A stretch of DNA of 64,000 nt, taken from Sepioteuthis lessoniana (lineage: Eukaryota; Mollusca; Cephalopoda; Myopsida; Loliginidae). Below are positions 22,493 to 33,110 of the stretch, piece after piece (position 1 is the first letter of the stretch; every line of letters starts with the position of its first letter). The notes beneath the pieces are model-generated. The model made no database searches. It saw only the letters and a list, made by a program, of their open reading frames with translations, and was not told the DNA's origin. Both the position numbers and the translations under genes were made by a program. The DNA lies in contig OY757904.1 of NCBI GenBank assembly GCA_963585895.1, forward strand, positions 65,322,461-65,386,460, in the 5' to 3' direction.

Positions 22493-22498
<6 letters not shown>

Positions 22499-22580
<82 letters not shown>
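22499..22580. repeat. (TA)n microsatellite
   Basis: About 80 uninterrupted bases of alternating TA; creates long Ile-Tyr frames on both strands that are not genes. A second array is at 22733-22783. Confidence 0.95.
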
Positions 22581-22584
<4 letters not shown>

Positions 22585-22731
22585 GTTTGCTATATTCACG
22601 TATAACGAGCACTCAGTATTGGCACTTGAGCAGCATAGTTGAGTATATTATCGTAAATTAGTAAGTGCGCTTGAGATTTTACCTACACTGTCATATCTAA
22701 GAAAGATCTCTCACTCGCACTCTCTTTATTT

Positions 22732-22732
<1 letters not shown>

Positions 22733-22783
<51 letters not shown>
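22733..22783. repeat. (TA)n microsatellite
   Basis: About 50 bases of TA. Confidence 0.95.
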
Positions 22784-22784
<1 letters not shown>

Positions 22785-24057
22785 GACCTTATAAATAAAA
22801 ATGTTGAAAGGAAAAAAACACCTTTTTGAAGTTACTGGTGTACGGTCGAATTTGATCTCATAATTGGAAGATAAATAAAGACTTGTTTCAATGTAAATAA
22901 CAGGAAAAGTCAGAGAAACAAGGAAAAAAATCTATTATCTCAAAAAGCTGCACAACCCACGAATTCATTATCTGGAATATAATAAGACAAAATAGAATAA
23001 TTTCTTTCTGAACGCTTTCTTCCCTTTATTCAGGTCGTTTTCTATCTCGACAAATACGATGTTTATTTTGCCTAAACGCGTGCCTGCTGAGTCCAATGAC
23101 CAGAGAAATGAGATTGCTGAAAGACCTGCCCATTCTTAAGCAATCAAGATAGACCGAGGCAAGAAGATTCATTCGACTGGAAAATTAATTAAAAAGACGG
23201 AAAAAGAAGAAGGCAAATCTGAAATGAATAAAACTCATCAGTATTAGCGGTATTCTTATTTGCTTGATAGTTTTTTCTTTCGTTTTTTTCCCTAATTCTC
23301 TTCGTGATATTCATGCAAGAAATGAAGGATGTAAACGACATTAACGAGTTATTTTGCTGGCTGGGGTTTGTGAGTTAGTTACGACAGTGGAAAAAGCGAC
23401 TCGGAAGCGTCGCTAATTTGCCCAGTGCTTGGCTACCGTTTCTGGATTTAGGAAAATGGAATTTGTCGCCAGGTATCGGTCTGGAACAGTCCCAATATAT
23501 CCCTATAATTTGATTTTGGTCAAAATCCTCTGTATTTTCTCGGGCAATCTTTACAGATAAATTGAATGACAAACGTAAAATGTATAGAGTGAGAAAAGCA
23601 ATAATTGCATCTATGAAGAAACAATAAATACGTTATTTTTAGTTATCTCTAAATCACTTAGTACATACGTTTGGGCGTTTCTTTTGGACTTCCAGTAAAA
23701 GTTTGGCTTCTTCTTGTGCGTATATGTGAAACCCCGTAATACTGACAAGAACAATTATGGTTTGCTATATCAGCATCTGAAACATTGTTTCATGGTGTGG
23801 TATCCGTAGGCCCTTCATTATGAAAACAACATATACTCAATATCTAGTTTTCTCGGGGCAAAACTGATGTTAATGGATTTTTTTCTTTACTGAAGTAAAC
23901 TTTTTTTTATTATTTTATATTGATGAAACATGTTGCGCAGTGTTTATCACTGTAGAGAATGGACATGGTGGTTCAAATTCTGAATATTTCTTTTCACTTA
24001 TCGTGATGTGAAAGACATCCTCTCTTACCCCAATAAGTGATTATGATGTTTACATGC
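22784..24057. other. unannotated stretch
   Basis: No gene or known repeat recognised. A less AT-rich patch at about 23360-23560 has no identifiable frame. Confidence 0.5.
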
Positions 24058-24150
24058 TTTGGGTTAAATAGGACTTTTACTGTTCTACAAAGATGGCTTT
24101 CACATGATATAACCCATGAAGGTTGATATATCATTAAACAGAGAAAGCAA
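24058..24150 (+). mobile_element. SINE B1 3' end
   Basis: It starts at TGGGTTAAATAGG and ends AACCCATGAAGGTTGATATATC plus CATTAAAC, the B1-type tail. The head is lost. Confidence 0.6.
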
Positions 24151-24582
24151 ATTAGATAAAGGATAATTTTTAGTGAGATTGAACTCTCTGTGCATGTAAA
24201 AACAACTGTCCCAAGGAAAAGAAGATTTCAAACACGTTTTTCGTGATTTAGTTACTCTCCATGTTGAAAAAGTAAGATTAGATGATCTATAGTACCGTCA
24301 TATTGTCCCTTACACTTCCACTGGAAAACATCAGTCTCAGGAGTAGTGATGACCTGAGTGATGTACATCTTCTGGAGTTTCATAATAAAAGTTGCCAAAA
24401 TCTTTGCTGTGATATTGGTGAAGATTAACAGTGTCACAATTCTGACGATGACATTTATTACTAAATCCTTTTCTTTGATAAAATAGTGAAGACATTTTTC
24501 GTCTATATAATGTTATTTGGATCCCTTTAAGTTTGGTCGTGAGCTGCAGGGTCCTAGATTTTAGAATTTTGCAGTGGGACAG

Positions 24583-24630
24583 TCCTTCATTTGAGCATGT
24601 TTGATTTAACAAACATGCTTAAATGAAGGA
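24583..24630 (+). other. near-perfect hairpin, 20-bp stem and 8-base loop
   Basis: Left arm 24583-24602 and right arm 24611-24630 are reverse complements with a single mismatch that is a G-T pair in RNA. The loop is GATTTAAC. No repeat family in the window contains it. It could be a cruciform, a small-RNA precursor, or the junction of a lost palindromic element. Nothing in the sequence shows transcription. Confidence 0.7.
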
Positions 24631-24689
24631 TGAACTGAAAACATAAAAGCAGTGAAACAAACTAACACAGATACTCCCAAACAACCCCC

Positions 24690-24850
24690 CTAAGATTTTG
24701 AATTGCGTATTTTTCCTTCTCCGAGACAGTTTGCATTAACAAAGTTAAAAAAACTGGACGACTATTTGCACTTTGCTGAGAGGAAAAAAGAAAGATGCAT
24801 GTCTCTCTAAAGAGTATTAGTACTGAATTAATTACAAAAAGCCTTGTTCT
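24690..24850 (-). mobile_element. SINE B2, degenerate copy
   Basis: The plus strand shows TTTTTCCTTCTCCGAGAC, ACTATTTGCAC, and AAAGAGTATTAGTACTGAAT in the order of the SINE B2 reverse complement. Confidence 0.45.
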
Positions 24851-25331
24851 GGATAAGTGGAGGTGTAGTCATATCTTCCTTTGTTCCCCCTATTTCCTGG
24901 TTGACTAAGAACCAAAGTTTTAGGGTCCTTTCTATGGCTAAAATTGATCATTTCAAAAATCATTTTTATCGGACAGGAATACTTAAAACCACATAAATAT
25001 ATGAAACATACTTCTGTTTAGAATAGTTTCTTAAAATCGTAATTGTTTACATGTAATTGCAATTATTAGTTGGCTGAAACCATATCATTGCTTGAAACAC
25101 TTTTAAGAATATTATTGTGTAGAAATTATTGCCATCAAAAATATTTCCAAAGGATATAATTGTTCATGTATTATTACTATATAGAACAGTATCTGGGAGT
25201 TATTATTGCTTACAACTAATTATTATTATAAGTTATTTGAAGTGATATGATGGCTTAAAAAAGACTGACATCGGCATTAACTCAAAAAGAATTCATTGGC
25301 TGCAAAACTAACCAATGAATAAACAGTTTCC

Positions 25332-25334
<3 letters not shown>
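24851..25334. other. unannotated stretch
   Basis: AT-rich. GGGTCCTTTCTATGGCTAAAA at about 24929-24949 may be a scrap of family C. Confidence 0.45.
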
Positions 25335-25400
<66 letters not shown>

Positions 25401-25412
25401 TGTGTGTGTGTG
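25335..25412. repeat. (TG)n microsatellite
   Basis: About 75 bases of TG with one TA interruption. Confidence 0.95.
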
Positions 25413-25619
25413 ATTATATGTTTACATGTATCAATGTAAAAGTAAACCAGGCAGTCTGGATAGGTGCGGCTGTATAACACGCCAATTGCATCTCGTAAGA
25501 GGAGTAAGAGTTTCCTAACGAGAGAACTGGATATAGCCCAAGATTGCATATGATGGTAAAGCTTCATTTCTGTACTTCTGGGGAAGATGGAACAGCCCTC
25601 CATTAGTACTACTTTCTTG

Positions 25620-26135
25620 CCCACTCGCTTGGGGCTGTAGAATACATAGACTGCATCTCCACAGAGGAATAAGACACCTTCAACCGGTGTCCTGGATATA
25701 ACACTAAAAAATCTGATGGCGAGATTTCACTAATGCTGAAGCTTCGGTAATGGGGCGCTGTACTTCAACTCCATTGCTCGCAGTTTCACTCTGGTTCAGA
25801 GTAGAAGCACCTAGTAGAAGAAAACCTATATATGGGCCAAATAGAACTAAACTGAAGTTTCAAGAGTTTACTGTTTTTGGATTTAAACTGCGTATTTATG
25901 CTAAGCTGAATTGCTTAAAATAGAATGTTTTTTGACATTGAAACTGTACTTACGCTTAACTGAATCGTTTGAAATAGAACTGTTTGAGTAAACTGAATTG
26001 CTTGAAGTGTTTTTGTCAATAAAATTGTGTACTCCCGCAAAACTGAATTCTTAGAAATAGAACTGATTATTTGTATAAAAAAAACCCTGAAAAGGTTGAT
26101 AAACACAACCAACCAACCAACCGACCAACCATTAC
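25620..26135 (+). repeat. family C, full plus copy
   Basis: Body from CTTGGGGCTGTAGAATAC through GATGGCGAGATTTC and ATATGGGCCAAATAG. Then about four tail units built on AATAGAACTG and ATGCTAA(A/G)CTGAATTG. End AAAAGGTTGATAAACAC plus (CAAC)n. Confidence 0.75.
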
Positions 26136-26479
26136 TCTCGAGTTCGCTCTGATTCGGGATGTTAGTAACTACTATAGGCCTCTTTATAAATAAAATAAAA
26201 CCGTTTAACCATTTGAGTGCCAACAATGTTAAATTAAACTGGTATTGTTAAATAGCAATGCGTCAAACAATTTAAACGTTTACAAAAAATACATTATACA
26301 AATTAGAATTATACATTTTAGATGAAAATACTACAAATGCCTTAAAATAACTATTAAGAATTGTCATACTATATAAACCGACCAAAACTAAGGCAACTCA
26401 TAAACCTGTAAAACTGTCTGACAACGTTTTTTATTGCTATTAAAATGATAGTTATTTGAAATATGTATTTTCAGTGATC

Positions 26480-27145
26480 GTCAGATTTACCAGTCTGCTG
26501 GGGCTACAGAATACACAGACTGCATCTCTGCATAGGGGCCAGACTGCCCCAACGATACTAAACAATCTGATGGTTAGGCTCCTGTAATGCTGCAGCTTTG
26601 GGGAAATTGAAGTAACCCTTTATTGCCATCGCTCCCAGGTTCACTCTAACCCGGATGTTAGCACCTGATAGAGTCCTATCTATGGGTCGAATAGAATTTA
26701 ACTGTGTTTATGCTAATCTGGATAGTTTAAAATATTAATTTTACATTTTAACAGTGTGCTCAAGCTAAACTGAATTGTTTGAACTAGAACAGTTTTCACA
26801 TTTAAACTGCGAACTTACGCTTAAGTGAATTTTTCAAAATAGAACTATTTGGACGGTTAAACTGTACACTTATTCTAAACTTAATTGTTCGATATAGAAC
26901 TGTTTTACATCTAATGAATGATTGCTGTTTAATTGAATGGTTTCTGATACATAACAATACTTGGAGCCATTTAACTTTTTTGACTACGTTAAACAGATTG
27001 AAATAGAAATGGTTTTGATATCTAAACTGTGAATTTATGATAAACTGAATTGTTTGAAATAGAACTGGTTATATGTACAGAATCGTTTTGGCATTAAATA
27101 ACCTACTATGGTTGATATGCCATAAAATCATAGCAAACCAAACTA
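26480..27145 (+). repeat. family C, longest tail array
   Basis: It starts at CAGTCTGCTGGGGCTACAG. The body includes GGGGCCAGACTGCCCCAACG and GGATGTTAGCACCTGATAG. Bases about 26695-27075 hold six or so degenerate copies of the 55-60 base tail unit. The end is GGTTGATATGCCATAAAATC. Confidence 0.8.
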
Positions 27146-27752
27146 CACATCTGATAGTTAGAGATTAATCATTCACATTCTCAATTATGTTTAACTAAAA
27201 AAAATATCAATAATTCATTTTTAATTTTTCTCTTTCCTAAAGAGAAGTACAAAAATCATCATGAACAGTTCTTACAATGGAAAACTAACGAGTTTTGTAC
27301 TTTTAGAATTAATATCAAATAAAATTTCTAAATGCCAGAATAAAGAATTTGTCAACCAGAGAATTGAATACTAAAGTGGGGATCTATTTTGCCTTTTTGA
27401 AAACCTCAAATAGAGTGTAATAGATAGCAAAACTAGTTTACCATTCGCTGTCAGAAGATTTCTTGAAAAATTAAATGGGGCGTAAACTTATCATCAGAGA
27501 CGAATAAAATTTAGCAAAATCGTTTTTCTTGGTAACGAACTGTTACTTCATTAAATCTGATAATGTTGCGAAGAACTTTAAGATATTCCAGCTGCTAGCA
27601 CGTGTGCATAGGTATGATAATTATTTCCAAATATCCGATCTGATGAATCTTCTGGAATACCGATGACAAATAACTTTTCGATTCATCTACAAACAGAAAA
27701 GAAACGACATTGACATAAATGCATGCGTCAGCGGCATTAGGACCTTATAAAA
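27146..27752. other. unannotated stretch
   Basis: AT-rich; nothing recognised. Confidence 0.5.
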
Positions 27753-27773
27753 ACACATACATACGCGCGCGTG

Positions 27774-27865
<92 letters not shown>
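27753..27865. repeat. alternating purine-pyrimidine compound repeat (CG)-(CA)-(TA)
   Basis: About 113 bases alternate purine and pyrimidine without a break, passing through a CG-rich block (27764-27780), (CA)n and (TA)n. Such tracts are known to favour Z-DNA in the CG/CA part and cruciforms in the TA part. Confidence 0.9.
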
Positions 27866-27866
<1 letters not shown>

Positions 27867-28200
27867 CAATTCGTCAGTTTTATTTTCTATGCATTTATCT
27901 TATTTCCGGATCTTTGGTGGTTTTTCTGTAATATAAGTAACATAAAAGCTGAGTGTTTCCTGCAAAACAATAACACTCCACTAACCTGTAGTAAAGTGGA
28001 AGAGTCACGCATTATCAACCAAAACGTCCTTGTTCCTGGAACTCAGGTAAAATAAAGTTAAAAAATGTTATTTATACTTTGTACATAGATACTAGATTGA
28101 TACAAAGCAATCGTATAGTGCCAATATACTGAGTTTATGCTATATGTACCCAAACTAACTTAAAATTCTCTTCCTTGAGTGTAAATTTATGAGATATTTG
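27866..28200. other. unannotated stretch
   Basis: Nothing recognised. Confidence 0.5.
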
Positions 28201-28233
28201 CACACACACGCAGACACACACACAGAGAATTAT

Positions 28234-28298
<65 letters not shown>

Positions 28299-28299
28299 G
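28201..28299. repeat. (CA)n-(TA)n compound microsatellite
   Basis: Interrupted CA then uninterrupted CA and TA blocks. Confidence 0.9.
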
Positions 28300-28689
28300 C
28301 AAGAGAGCGAATTAACATTTTTGGTGTAAGTTTAAAATATAGTAATTAGTTACTCGTTGCGTACCGTCAATATCAAGGATAGAGATACTCATACTTTCTT
28401 GAGGTCTACGTATATCTATCATATAAATATTTATATATTATCAGATGAATGATTATATTTGCATTTTCCAGTCGTTAACTTGAATTCTCACCGCCTCCAG
28501 CTCAAATAACAGTGGGGTGACATGGTTCGCACTAACAAAAAAGAAACAGAAAGTGAATTCAGCTCTAGAAATAAACTGCTGGTGATTTTGAAAACCTCGT
28601 GAAACTGAGAGTAACGCTGTTTGGAGTCCTCTTTTAATTCGATTTTATTGCTGGTTTTGAATCGACAAATATATTTGCAACGCACAGCC
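28300..28689. other. unannotated stretch
   Basis: Nothing recognised between two microsatellite blocks. Confidence 0.5.
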
Positions 28690-28787
28690 ACACATCCATA
28701 CTCAAGCTCGCGTACACACACACACGCACGCACACACACACGCAGACACACACACACGCGCAGACACACATAAACGGAGACAGACAG

Positions 28788-28865
<78 letters not shown>

Positions 28866-28924
28866 ACGTATATGTATTAACCAAAGTGAGAAACTGGCCA
28901 CACACACATACTCAAGCCCGCGTA

Positions 28925-28991
<67 letters not shown>

Positions 28992-29142
28992 TTAAGAAAA
29001 AAACCAAAGAAAATATTGCTCTGTAATAAATTACATTGAGCTCTCTACCAGGAAAATTTAAATGTTCAGCTCTTGAATGATTTTCTTGTCCTGAGGGAAT
29101 TACTCCAAACTCTGGTTTAACCTGACCGAATATTACCCATTA

Positions 29143-29209
<67 letters not shown>

Positions 29210-29245
29210 GTGTATGAACCAACCAAAGAGAGACTGGTCATTATA
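28690..29245. repeat. microsatellite complex with duplicated unique segments
   Basis: Alternating (CA)n and (TA)n arrays at 28717-28862, 28922-28990 and 29145-29208. Two unique segments recur between them: CATACTCAAGC.CGCGTA at 28697 and 28908, and an AACCAAAG.GAGA..CTGG.CA segment at about 28878 and 29218. This indicates local duplication of microsatellite-plus-flank units. Confidence 0.75.
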
Positions 29246-29559
29246 AAATGCTTTTATTTACATGGCGATGAGTAAACATGTAAAGTCATCCTGTTAATGC
29301 ATTACCCGTTTTTGCTTAAGTTGTTACTCATATAAATATTGACATGGATGAACATTGCCTAACTTCGTCGATATCCGTGAATCCGTGCTTGTATCATGAC
29401 TTGACCTAAAGTCTCTATTTTGGAAGATTTATTTATTTTTCTAGGCTGAAGAGGTTGAAATAGTAAAGAGCTATTAAAAAATTTCAACACACAAACGTTC
29501 ACTCGCACTCATGGATATAGATATAGATAATATGCATATATACGTCAGTGTGCATATAT
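29246..29559. other. unannotated stretch
   Basis: Nothing recognised. Confidence 0.5.
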
Positions 29560-29715
29560 ACAAGCCTCGCCATTTACACATAGCTTGAGGGAGAATTGCT
29601 GGATTCATACATTTGCCAAGGGTATTAGCACGGTGAGAAAATTTAAGTAAGTGATTCAGGATCTGAACTCAAGATTCCAAGTCAATTTCCAAAGATGACA
29701 AGCGTTAGAACACTG
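29560..29715 (-). mobile_element. SINE B2 fragment
   Basis: The plus strand shows CCATTTACACATAGCTTGAG, GGATTCATACATTTGCCAAG, GGGTATTAGCAC and GATCTGAACTCAAGATTCC, the reverse complement of head plus body. The B2 3' half is missing. Confidence 0.6.
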
Positions 29716-29799
29716 TTGGTGTTTATATGTATATTAGTGTAAACTTAGGTAGTTGTATGTATATATAATAGAATTGGAGCTGAAAGGTTCTTGGCCAAA

Positions 29800-30305
29800 T
29801 GTAACATACACATATGCATGCAGGAACATAGTCAACCAAAGAAAGACGAGCGGACACAGTTCTTTAGAAAAATATACCTCTCATTTTATTCGAAATGGTT
29901 ACAAAAGGGTTACGAAAGAGTTATTGTGTGAGAGGTGAGTTGGAGACTGAACAAAGGCTGTAACATATTGACCCCCAGCTCTTCTGTCTATAGCAGCGCT
30001 TCTTTCTCGGTCTGCTGGGCTGCTCAATCGGAATCCTGGGTGCCCAGCTCCCAGCTGGGAGCTGGGTCTCACTGCTTAGAACTGTAACAACTGACTCCAA
30101 ACTCTGATCTCCAACTAACTGACTTCCTGTGACACAGTGGTTATATAATTGTTTGACATCCACCTGCTTCAGTGAGCGTCACATCTGCACCCAACTCAAC
30201 CCGTTAACACTCAAGGTTATCCCCCTGATATCTTCGACCGGTTTCACCTGTTATTTACACAGGTGCATAACTTATTTGACGGGTCAGATGTTAATATGTG
30301 GCACA
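29800..30305 (-). mobile_element. LTR-like segment (possible solo or end LTR)
   Basis: Minus strand: starts TGTGCCACATATTAACATC. It has a TATA-box-like CAATTATATAACC at about 30140, a less AT-rich transcribed-looking middle, and AATAAA at 29885-29890 some 250 bases downstream. It ends TATGTTACA, followed by TTTGGCCAAGAACC, which could be a primer-binding-site remnant. The TG...CA ends, promoter and poly(A) order fit an LTR. No 5-bp target duplication is seen with these boundaries and no internal coding region is present. The assignment is tentative. Confidence 0.4.
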
Positions 30306-30426
30306 AACTGAAAAGAGTATAACCATTATTTTTTTTTCTTTTCGGTCGGAGAAAAACTCTGTTTAACTGCAAACAGCAGCGTTTTTGAGGGTGTTCTTTC
30401 CATTTTTTTTTTTAAAACAGCAAATA

Positions 30427-30605
30427 TCATTCTTGTGTAAGCACAACTCGATTTCTCATAAAGTGTTTTGTTCCAGTTGTGCAACCATAAAGTCGTATTG
30501 ATACAGCAACGGCTTGAAAGAAATCCCATTTTATTTCATCAGAGAGATTAGATTTCCATACATTCGACAAATTGTCAATATCAATCAATGTCACCCCTAT
30601 AAGTA
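30427..30605 (-). pseudogene. RTE-clade LINE internal fragment
   Basis: Minus-strand reading gives IDNLSNVWKSNLSDEIKWDF then FQAVAVSIRLYGCTT, the block between the RT thumb and C-terminus in the 11722-12838 copy. Flanks on both sides are unrelated, so both ends are truncated. Confidence 0.65.
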
Positions 30606-30731
30606 TGCTCACATCCCTTTCAGTTGATGAGATATTGTTGCAGTCTTTTGAACAGGTCTATTAATTTTAGAGGGTTGCCGCTTGAAGTATATAGATATTT
30701 TGAATGGGTCCATAACATTTTAGCAATATCT

Positions 30732-30732
<1 letters not shown>

Positions 30733-30779
<47 letters not shown>
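30733..30779. repeat. (TA)n microsatellite
   Basis: About 46 bases of TA. Confidence 0.95.
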
Positions 30780-30781
<2 letters not shown>

Positions 30782-31098
30782 TGGTTTTATGAGATGTAGA
30801 TTTATTTCTTTTTTGTGAAACAGAGACAGAAAGAAAATGAAAGGTAGAAAGATAAAGGAGAACGGTTTGAAAATCAGATTTTCTTGGTTAACTTTGGTTG
30901 TTTGACATTAAAATGAAAATGAAGTTATTTCCAAAATGAATGCTCAGAATATTGGATCAATATTCCTTAAAATTTACAACTTTATCATTTTCCATGTTTT
31001 TATAATTATCTGATTTAGTTAATTTCTAAGAAAAACTCCTAAAAATATCATTTTAACACTTCCTTTAAGCATTTCCAAAAGAAAAATTGCTGTCAAGA
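30780..31098. other. unannotated stretch
   Basis: AT-rich; nothing recognised. Confidence 0.5.
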
Positions 31099-31119
31099 TA
31101 CACACACACACACACACAC

Positions 31120-31164
<45 letters not shown>
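31099..31164. repeat. (CA)n-(TA)n compound microsatellite
   Basis: Directly abuts the start of a family C copy at 31165. Confidence 0.95.
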
Positions 31165-31167
<3 letters not shown>

Positions 31168-31525
31168 GGGTAAGGCGGTACAATACACCGACTGCATCTC
31201 TGCAGAGGGGGGTAAGGCTCCCCCAACGACTATCCCGGATATGACAATAAAAAATCTGATGGTAAAGCTCCAGTAATGTTAGAGCATTAGGGAGTGTTGT
31301 TATCCCTTCATTGCCATCGCTGTCAGGCCCACTCAGGCCTGGAATGTTAACACCTGATAAGGGTGCTATGTATGAGTCAAATAGAATTAAACTGGACTAA
31401 TATCAAACTGAATTGTGAGAAATAGAGTTGTGTACATGTATATAATGGTTTTGGTATGAATAACCAAGAATTAAAAAAAGCATTAATGGCACATCAACCA
31501 TTGTAGGTTATTAATGCTAAATCCA
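31165..31525 (+). repeat. family C copy with an inverted tail scrap
   Basis: Well-preserved body (GGCGGTACAATACACCGACT, TCTCTGCAGAGGGG, CATTGCCATCGCTGTCAGG) with roughly one tail unit. At 31486-31525 the family's 3' end appears again in reverse orientation (GGCACATCAACCATTGTAGG), then a new (TA)n starts. Confidence 0.75.
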
Positions 31526-31542
31526 TTTTATACAGATAAACA

Positions 31543-31543
31543 G

Positions 31544-31601
<58 letters not shown>
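31543..31601. repeat. (TA)n microsatellite
   Basis: About 57 bases of TA; a smaller TA run sits at 31724-31744 after a (CA/CCAC)-rich stretch. Confidence 0.95.
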
Positions 31602-31604
<3 letters not shown>

Positions 31605-32496
31605 TCTTTCATTCTTCATGTGGTCTCTTTCAGTATTTGTCTATTTATCAATCATTCTCTTTACCTTTGTTCTCTCTCTTTATTTTTCTCTTACCCCCTA
31701 CACCCACACACCCACCCACCCACATATAAATATATATATATATGTGATCTTGATTCTATATTTTTTCAATGGGACGATATGCATCAGCATACGACAAATT
31801 CATAAGGGCTGTATTTCTGATTCTTTTAGCAATGCTGTAAATGCAGCTCTTATCTAGAATAATTCTAGGGAAGCCAGAGAACGGATACAAAATAATCGAC
31901 TTCATTTTTTGGGTTATTCCGGTATTTAATTTTAGTACAGTGCTCGAAAAATGCCCACACAATTATCTTTATTCGTCAGCTATGTAAATAATTTACGCCA
32001 AGAGAAGTTTGTACATTGTATGAACTGTGTAATACGCCACAGGTCCACAAATGTTGAACACCCAAGAAGAACCGTAATTAGTTCAGTACAAAAGTTCTTC
32101 AAGCATGCTAAACATTCATTCATGGAAAATATTTCCGAGATTGATTTTTTCTATGAAATCATTTAATTGGATATTTATAAAGAAAAATTAAACGACGCTT
32201 TTACATTTAAATTCTTTTCAAACTCAAATTATATATAACATGTTATATAAATATAATGCACCGATTTTTTGGTATTGATAAGCACTGATGAGCCATGAAG
32301 TTAACAGAGGCAAGTTGGTTTTATAAATACATAATCGCCTGTAATATATTGAATAAAAAGATAAATGGTGTAATTGTAAATTTCTAATTTATTCAAACCC
32401 TTAGAATTAGAATATTAGCTTTTGTGGTCGTTAACATTATGTTATCATTAATTCGGTTATAAATTCTCTTAAAATGTTTTCAACTCACCGGTTATC
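31602..32496. other. unannotated stretch
   Basis: Pyrimidine-rich at 31602-31720, otherwise AT-rich. Short frames carry no motif. Confidence 0.5.
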
Positions 32497-32706
32497 CCTG
32501 TAGACTATCCCATGCAGTGGCGTAAGACACTCTACTAAGTAGGAGTGTCCTACGTATGACACGAAGCTGCATCGAATTGTGAGGCTTCAATTCTGGAGAT
32601 TTTGTGGTGTATAGATTGTTCGTTCATTGCCATTACTTCCAGATACAAACTGATCCGAAAAGATTATATGTGATACGGTCCCATCTATGGGTCAAAATTA
32701 GAATTC
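32497..32706 (+). repeat. family C, diverged and tail-less
   Basis: Matches include GTGTCCTACGTATGACACG, GTGAGGCTTCAATTCTGGAG, CATTGCCATTACTTCCAG and GGTCCCATCTATGGGTCAAA. It stops where RTE sequence begins. Confidence 0.55.
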
Positions 32707-32979
32707 GCTAAGATTTTGCACATCTACCACCCACCTTGAAAACCATCCAAATTAGACAAACAAGACAGGGGCAAAGTGCTGGAGAAGTAAGAATGAATTT
32801 ATAAGCAATCTTCTCCTGTGGACCCCTTCACACGGATAAGCAAGCGCGAGGCCACCAGCTAAAACATTTGTACAACAGCTATATACTGATACAGGATGTT
32901 GCCTGGGACACCTGCCGGGGGCGATGGACGATAGAGATGAATTGCGAGAGAGGGTCATGGAAATCCGTGTTGTGGCATA
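32707..32979 (+). pseudogene. RTE-clade LINE 3' fragment fused to a mariner end
   Basis: It corresponds to the C-terminal block from CACCCACCTTG (HLPP) through GTGGACCCCTTCACACGG and GATACAGGATGTTGCC to GAGAGAGGGTCATGG. Just before the expected ATG-rich tail, the sequence switches to mariner 3' sequence at about 32980. Confidence 0.75.
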
Positions 32980-33071
32980 TGAAGATTACTTCGAAGAGAA
33001 CTAGTTTCATGTGTGTACTATTAATAAAAGTGCGCATACAAAAATAGTATGGAAACTTATCGCTGCACCTC

Positions 33072-33072
<1 letters not shown>
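32980..33072 (+). mobile_element. mariner 3' end (copy M4)
   Basis: GAAGATTACTTCGAAGAG, then ACTATTAATAAAAGTGCGCA, and a terminal inverted repeat ending GCACCTCG, followed by TA. It matches the last 93 bases of M2 and M3; the rest of the element is absent. Confidence 0.85.

Positions 33073-33108
<36 letters not shown>
33073..33108. repeat. (TA)n microsatellite flanking mariner M4
   Basis: About 36 bases of TA starting at the mariner end. Confidence 0.95.

Positions 33109-33110
<2 letters not shown>

Noticed and set aside
22366-22661. Long Ile-Tyr frames on both strands
   Set aside because: Produced by the (TA)n array, as are similar frames at 30624, 31514, 38306-38804, 39468, 43810-44055, 44794-45068, 48589 and 49475; no real protein.
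24337-24612. 91-codon minus frame with several Cys and His
   Set aside because: No spacing that fits a zinc finger, no recognised homologue, and its start lies inside the hairpin arm; probably a chance frame.
28488-28967. 159-codon minus frame with Cys-Val runs
   Set aside because: Translation of (CA)n and (TA)n arrays; same for 25277-25624 and 27687-27931.
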